Assembly (NCBI GenBank): GCA_947630025.1
Contig: CANRFZ010000007.1
Span: forward strand, 62,001 to 126,000
Origin: an uncultured Lachnospiraceae bacterium
GTDB taxonomy: Bacteria; Bacillota; Clostridia; Lachnospirales; Lachnospiraceae
Length of the DNA: 64,000 nucleotides
Direction: 5' to 3'
Part shown: piece after piece, positions 60,555 through 64,000 of the stretch
Numbering within the stretch: position 1 is the first letter of the stretch
How the letters are laid out: each line of letters starts with the position of its first letter
The notes under the pieces: model-generated
The model's database searches: none
The model's input: the letters and a program-made list of their open reading frames with translations, nothing else
Told to the model about the DNA's origin: nothing
Made by a program: the position numbers and the translations under genes

Positions 60555-61796
60555 ATGCTTCATTGGATGCAGTATCTCAGAGGTTATGTGAAAGTCAAAG
60601 TCTGGGGATATTCCACGGAACGGCTGCTCAATCTGTGCGGCAACCATGATATCCTCGTGTGGGATATCGCCGACCACGGCGGCTATACGACGATGAACGT
60701 CAGCGTGCGGGGATTTTTTGCGCTGAAGCCGCTGTTAAAAAAGACGGGAACCCGGGCGTCCGTTTTACAAAAATATGGGCTGCCTTTTTTTATGTCCAAA
60801 ATGCAGCGGCGCAAGATTTTTGCAGCCGGTTTCGTCTGCTGCATGGTCTTCTGGATTCTGATGTCACGGTTTCTGTGGAATATCCGCATCGAGGGCAATT
60901 ATATGCTGACGGAGGACGTCCTGCTGGCGTATCTGAGGGAACAAGGCGTCAGCGTGCCGATGCCGAAGAACCGCCTGCAGATCGCGGAGCTGGAGAAGGC
61001 GCTGCGGGAGGACTACGATCTGATCACATGGACTTCGGCACGGCTGGAGGGAACGACGCTGCTTGTCCAAATCAAGGAGAACGAGATGCCGGACTACGAA
61101 CCGCAGGAGGAAGACGCGGGAGAGTCGGCGGGCACGGATCTGGTGGCGCGTCGGGCGGGAACCGTAGCCTATATCGTCACGCGCAGCGGCGTGCCGCAGG
61201 TGGAGGCCGGCGATGAGGTGAAGGCCGGTGACGTGCTGGTCAGCGGCGCTGTTCCCGTTTACAATGAGGACAACACGGTGCGACGGTACCGTTATGTGCA
61301 ATCCGACGCCGATATCACGCTGCGGTATACGGATGATATTTCCGTGAAGCGGGACGTCATGTACGACGAAAAAATATACACGGGCCGCCGGAAAAAGATA
61401 CTGACGCTTGGCTTCTACGACAGGGAGTGGGATTTGAAACTGGGGCGGATCAAGTACGAGGACTACGACGTCAGCGGGGAGAAGACACAGGTCAGGCTGC
61501 TAGACCAGCTTTATCTGCCCTTTTACTATGGGACAAAGACGGTGCAGGAATACCGGATGGCGCGGCTGGAATACACGGAAGACGAGATGGAAGGCATCAT
61601 GCGGTCGGAGTGGAATAAAATAATCACAACTTTAGAGGAAAAAGGGGTACAAATTACAGAAAAAAATGTTACAATAAAAAAGAATGAGACATACTGGGTA
61701 TTAAACGCCGCCCTGCAGTTGGAGGAAGCGGCGGTCAGGACGGCGGCAGCGGCGGAACCTGCGGACGCCGGGGAGACTGCGGATACGGAACCGTAA
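60555..61796 (+). CDS. yqfD: sporulation protein YqfD
   Basis: A 413-residue single-pass membrane protein: short N-terminal cytoplasmic domain (about 1-90), transmembrane helix (about 95-113, FAAGFVCCMVFWILMSRFLW), and a large extracytoplasmic part. The LEGTTLLVQIKE segment and GTVAYIVTRSGVPQVEAGDE belong to the YqfD/SpoIV family, made in the mother cell. I prefer ATG 60555 with CGGAG upstream over GTG 60537, which overlaps the yqfC stop. Its C-terminus is Ala-rich. Function in sporulation is known only loosely. Confidence 0.9.
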   Translation: MLHWMQYLRGYVKVKVWGYSTERLLNLCGNHDILVWDIADHGGYTTMNVSVRGFFALKPLLKKTGTRASVLQKYGLPFFMSKMQRRKIFAAGFVCCMVFWILMSRFLWNIRIEGNYMLTEDVLLAYLREQGVSVPMPKNRLQIAELEKALREDYDLITWTSARLEGTTLLVQIKENEMPDYEPQEEDAGESAGTDLVARRAGTVAYIVTRSGVPQVEAGDEVKAGDVLVSGAVPVYNEDNTVRRYRYVQSDADITLRYTDDISVKRDVMYDEKIYTGRRKKILTLGFYDREWDLKLGRIKYEDYDVSGEKTQVRLLDQLYLPFYYGTKTVQEYRMARLEYTEDEMEGIMRSEWNKIITTLEEKGVQITEKNVTIKKNETYWVLNAALQLEEAAVRTAAAAEPADAGETADTEP

Positions 61797-61832
61797 ACCG
61801 CGCCGTCGGCGCAGAGAAAAGAAAGGCAGCGC

Positions 61833-62846
61833 ATGGGAGATTTCAGCGTCAGTATGGATGTGCCGGTGGAACACATGAGAAATCTGTTCGGCAGCCATGA
61901 TGCGTTTATCAGAAAAATAGAGCAGGATTTTCATGTGATGATCATCGACCGGGACGGCACCGTGAAGATAAACGGCAGCCGGGAGGACGTCATGAAGGCG
62001 TCCCATGTGGTAAAGGAGCTGTTAGCACTGTCGGAGCGGGGCAACGACTTGGAGGAACAGAACGTTACGTACGCCATTGAGATGGAAGGCGAGAACGCAG
62101 GAGATGTCCTGCTGGATATCGACGGCGACTGCATCTGCCATACGATCAACGGCAAGCCGATCAAGCCCAAGACGCTGGGGCAGAAGCGGTACGTGGACGC
62201 CATCCGCGACAGGATGATTGTCTTTGGCATCGGGCCGGCGGGAACCGGCAAGACGTATCTGGCCATGGCCATGGCCATTACCGCGTTCCGTAATAACGAG
62301 GTGGGGCGGATCATACTGACTCGTCCGGCCATTGAAGCGGGGGAGAAGCTGGGGTTTCTGCCCGGCGACCTGCAGAGCAAGGTGGACCCCTATCTGCGGC
62401 CCCTTTACGATGCCCTCTATCAGATCATGGGCGCGGAAAATTTTGCCAGAAATATGGAAAAAGGGCTGATCGAGGTGGCGCCGTTAGCCTATATGCGCGG
62501 GCGCACGCTGGACAACGCCTATATCATACTGGACGAGGCGCAGAATACGACGCCGGCCCAGATGAAAATGTTTTTGACCAGAATCGGGTTCGGCTCCAAA
62601 GTGGTCGTCACCGGGGACGACTCCCAGAAGGATCTGTCGCCGGACGCCAAATCCGGTCTGGACGTTGCGCGGAAAGTGCTTGGCAGAATCGACGATATCG
62701 CTTTCTGCAGCCTGACCAGCAAGGACGTGGTGCGGCATCCGCTTGTTCAGAAGATCGTCAGGGCATACGAAGATTACGAGAAGAAAGAACAAAAGAGAAC
62801 CGATGCAGGGGCAAGGAACAGGAATTACGGACGTGGGAAAAAATAG
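61833..62846 (+). CDS. phoH: PhoH-family ATPase
   Basis: A 337-residue P-loop ATPase with an N-terminal KH-like region (about 15-75) and the PhoH ATPase core: Walker A GPAGTGKTYLAMAMAI (about 134-149), Walker B YIILDEAQN (about 230-238), and VVTGDDSQKDL. Thought to act in RNA metabolism, together with YbeY. It comes after yqfD and before a YqfF/PgpH-like gene, the usual order; ybeY would follow outside the window. Confidence 0.93.
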   Translation: MGDFSVSMDVPVEHMRNLFGSHDAFIRKIEQDFHVMIIDRDGTVKINGSREDVMKASHVVKELLALSERGNDLEEQNVTYAIEMEGENAGDVLLDIDGDCICHTINGKPIKPKTLGQKRYVDAIRDRMIVFGIGPAGTGKTYLAMAMAITAFRNNEVGRIILTRPAIEAGEKLGFLPGDLQSKVDPYLRPLYDALYQIMGAENFARNMEKGLIEVAPLAYMRGRTLDNAYIILDEAQNTTPAQMKMFLTRIGFGSKVVVTGDDSQKDLSPDAKSGLDVARKVLGRIDDIAFCSLTSKDVVRHPLVQKIVRAYEDYEKKEQKRTDAGARNRNYGRGKK

Positions 62847-64000
62847 CGGACAGACGAAGAAAAGAATAGGGATATTCGGACTGATGTTTCTTTTGTCCGG
62901 CGCGGCGGCTTTTGGCGGAAGCATCCTGTCCGTAAAGGACGCGGCGGTCATACTCCGCAACGTCGTCATGACGCTCGCGGGGACAGGCATTGTGATCTTT
63001 GCCTTTACGTCGGAGGAGCTCAACGGACGCTTTGTATACAAAAATGACGGGAAGTACGCGCGGTTTGCCTGTATGTATCTGCTGGGGCTGGCGGCGTCGG
63101 TACTGCTTCCTTTTCTCCCGGTGACGGGATGGCCGTTTCTGGTGATCTTTGTCCTGTTAGGCGTGTTCAGCGACGGCCTGACAGGTCTTGCCGCGGGCAG
63201 CGTGTGTCTGCTTCTGTCGGTAAATCTGGCGGGGGCTTCGTCCTCCGTGTTCTGGCTCTACTTTGTCAGCGGCGCGGCGGGCATCCTCGTTTTCAGCACG
63301 TTAAACGAGGAGTTCAAGGTCGGTCTGCCGATGTTTCTCTCCCTGATGATTCTGATGTTGTGCCTCACCGCCAACGTGATTCTTCCGGCCAGAGAGCAGT
63401 TGTCCGCGGCGCAGTTTACGATTCCGGGCATCAATCTGATCGTGTGCTGCATCCTGCTGCTGGTCAGCCTGAAACTGTTCAGCACGGCGGTGATCCACAG
63501 AAACCGCGAGAAATATATGGAGATCAACGATCCGGAATTTCCGCTGCTGGTGCAGCTTAAAGAGTTGTCGCTGGAGGAGTATTACCATGCGGTTCACACC
63601 GCCTATCTCAGCGACCGGATCGCGCGGCGGCTGGGGTTTGACGACGCGGCGGCGAAGGCGTGCGCCTACTACCAGCGCATCGGGAAGCTGAAAGGCGAGA
63701 ACACATGGGAGAATGTGTCCGCGATCTGCGCCGAGTACCATTTTCCCGCCAAGACGAAGAAGATCTTAAAGGAATTTGTGGATGAGTCGGAGCGGATCGT
63801 GTCCAAGGAGACGGTCGTGGTGCTTTTTGCCGACTGCATCGTGTCTTCGATCGTCTATCTGTTCCGGAAGGACGCCAAGGCGGAGATCGATTATGCGCAG
63901 CTTGTGGACACCGTATTTGAAAAGAAGCTGGAGACGGACGAACTGTGGAGAAGTGAGATCTCTCTGGCGCAGGTGAGCGAGATGAAAAAGATCTTTGTGG
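62803..64000 (+). CDS. degenerate YqfF/PgpH-like membrane HD protein (partial, runs off window)
   Basis: The frame is open from ATG 62803 to the window end (about 399 residues). About six or seven hydrophobic segments between residues 23 and 230 are followed by a soluble part. In PgpH (c-di-AMP phosphodiesterase) this position after phoH is taken by a 7TM-HD protein. Here the large extracellular domain is missing and the HD-domain signature is changed: YYQRIGK where active enzymes have LHDIGK, with the preceding His (HTAYLSDRIARR) kept. It may be catalytically dead. GTG 62833 is another start. The start overlaps phoH by 44 nt. Confidence 0.7.
   Translation, partial: MQGQGTGITDVGKNSGQTKKRIGIFGLMFLLSGAAAFGGSILSVKDAAVILRNVVMTLAGTGIVIFAFTSEELNGRFVYKNDGKYARFACMYLLGLAASVLLPFLPVTGWPFLVIFVLLGVFSDGLTGLAAGSVCLLLSVNLAGASSSVFWLYFVSGAAGILVFSTLNEEFKVGLPMFLSLMILMLCLTANVILPAREQLSAAQFTIPGINLIVCCILLLVSLKLFSTAVIHRNREKYMEINDPEFPLLVQLKELSLEEYYHAVHTAYLSDRIARRLGFDDAAAKACAYYQRIGKLKGENTWENVSAICAEYHFPAKTKKILKEFVDESERIVSKETVVVLFADCIVSSIVYLFRKDAKAEIDYAQLVDTVFEKKLETDELWRSEISLAQVSEMKKIFV

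Overview
The window reads as chromosome of a spore-forming, strictly anaerobic, Gram-positive member of the Clostridia, most likely Lachnospiraceae, with a fairly GC-rich genome. The evidence is the gene set: sporulation genes (yqfC-yqfD-phoH, a tepA-like ClpP upstream of a SpoIIIE/FtsK translocase, a SpoIID/LytB protein), Rex, electron-bifurcating NfnAB, fhs-folD, ATP-dependent PEP carboxykinase, and strong AGGAGG-type ribosome binding sites. The family-level placement is inference. No rRNA, tRNA, CRISPR array, intact insertion sequence or prophage was recognised.

Layout. 0-5 kb: end of a response regulator, a small membrane protein, citrate synthase (gltA), deoC and pckA. 5-9.7 kb: a PAS-GGDEF cyclase behind a structured leader, 6S RNA, a SpoIID-like protein and a YihY-like membrane protein. 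9.7-20.5 kb: pheST behind its own promoter and attenuator-like terminator, an M18 aminopeptidase, queA, a PilZ protein, a VanZ-like protein, the tyrA-aroA pair on the minus strand, and an HTH-membrane regulator. 20.7-27.3 kb: a divergent EF-G paralogue behind the same kind of structured leader, leuS, and three small minus-strand genes. 27.3-32.7 kb is the accessory segment: an alpha/beta hydrolase, tandem hairpin repeats, a class B sortase, a large branched inverted repeat, an Rpn-family nuclease and a subtilase. 32.8-36.3 kb: a putative Re-citrate synthase, a GntR regulator and isocitrate dehydrogenase. 36.3-43.9 kb: an ABC-F ATPase divergent from rex, then a coiled-coil protein, nnrDE, alr, mazF and yebC. 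44-54.8 kb: metY-like, a membrane protein, tepA, hairpin repeats, ftsK, fhs, folD and a zinc-ribbon/chitobiase-like protein. 54.9-64 kb: nfnAB, a Dabb protein, a zinc-ribbon membrane protein, rlmH, pdp, yqfC, yqfD, phoH and a degenerate YqfF/PgpH-like protein that runs off the end.

How the genes work together. Carbon flow around oxaloacetate, citrate and 2-oxoglutarate is well represented (two possible citrate synthases of different families, icd, pckA). Redox balance appears through NADPH-linked Icd, NfnAB and the NADH sensor Rex, and one-carbon metabolism through fhs-folD. Diguanylate cyclase plus PilZ suggest c-di-GMP signalling.

The most unusual content is non-coding. (1) A family of hairpin-rich interspersed repeats of about 90 bp occurs upstream of gltA, upstream of the sortase gene and upstream of ftsK, with decayed copies near 30.2 kb. 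Stem sequences differ between copies but still pair, and some copies end in a TATAAT box. (2) A conserved structured leader precedes both the GGDEF gene and the EF-G paralogue: two different stems carry the same 9-nt loop, and that loop is complementary to a conserved segment just before the ribosome binding site, which suggests a pseudoknot controlling translation. (3) A branched inverted repeat of about 213 nt follows the sortase gene. (4) A perfect 26-bp palindrome forms the shared end of two convergent genes. These are sequence-level observations; function is not demonstrated.
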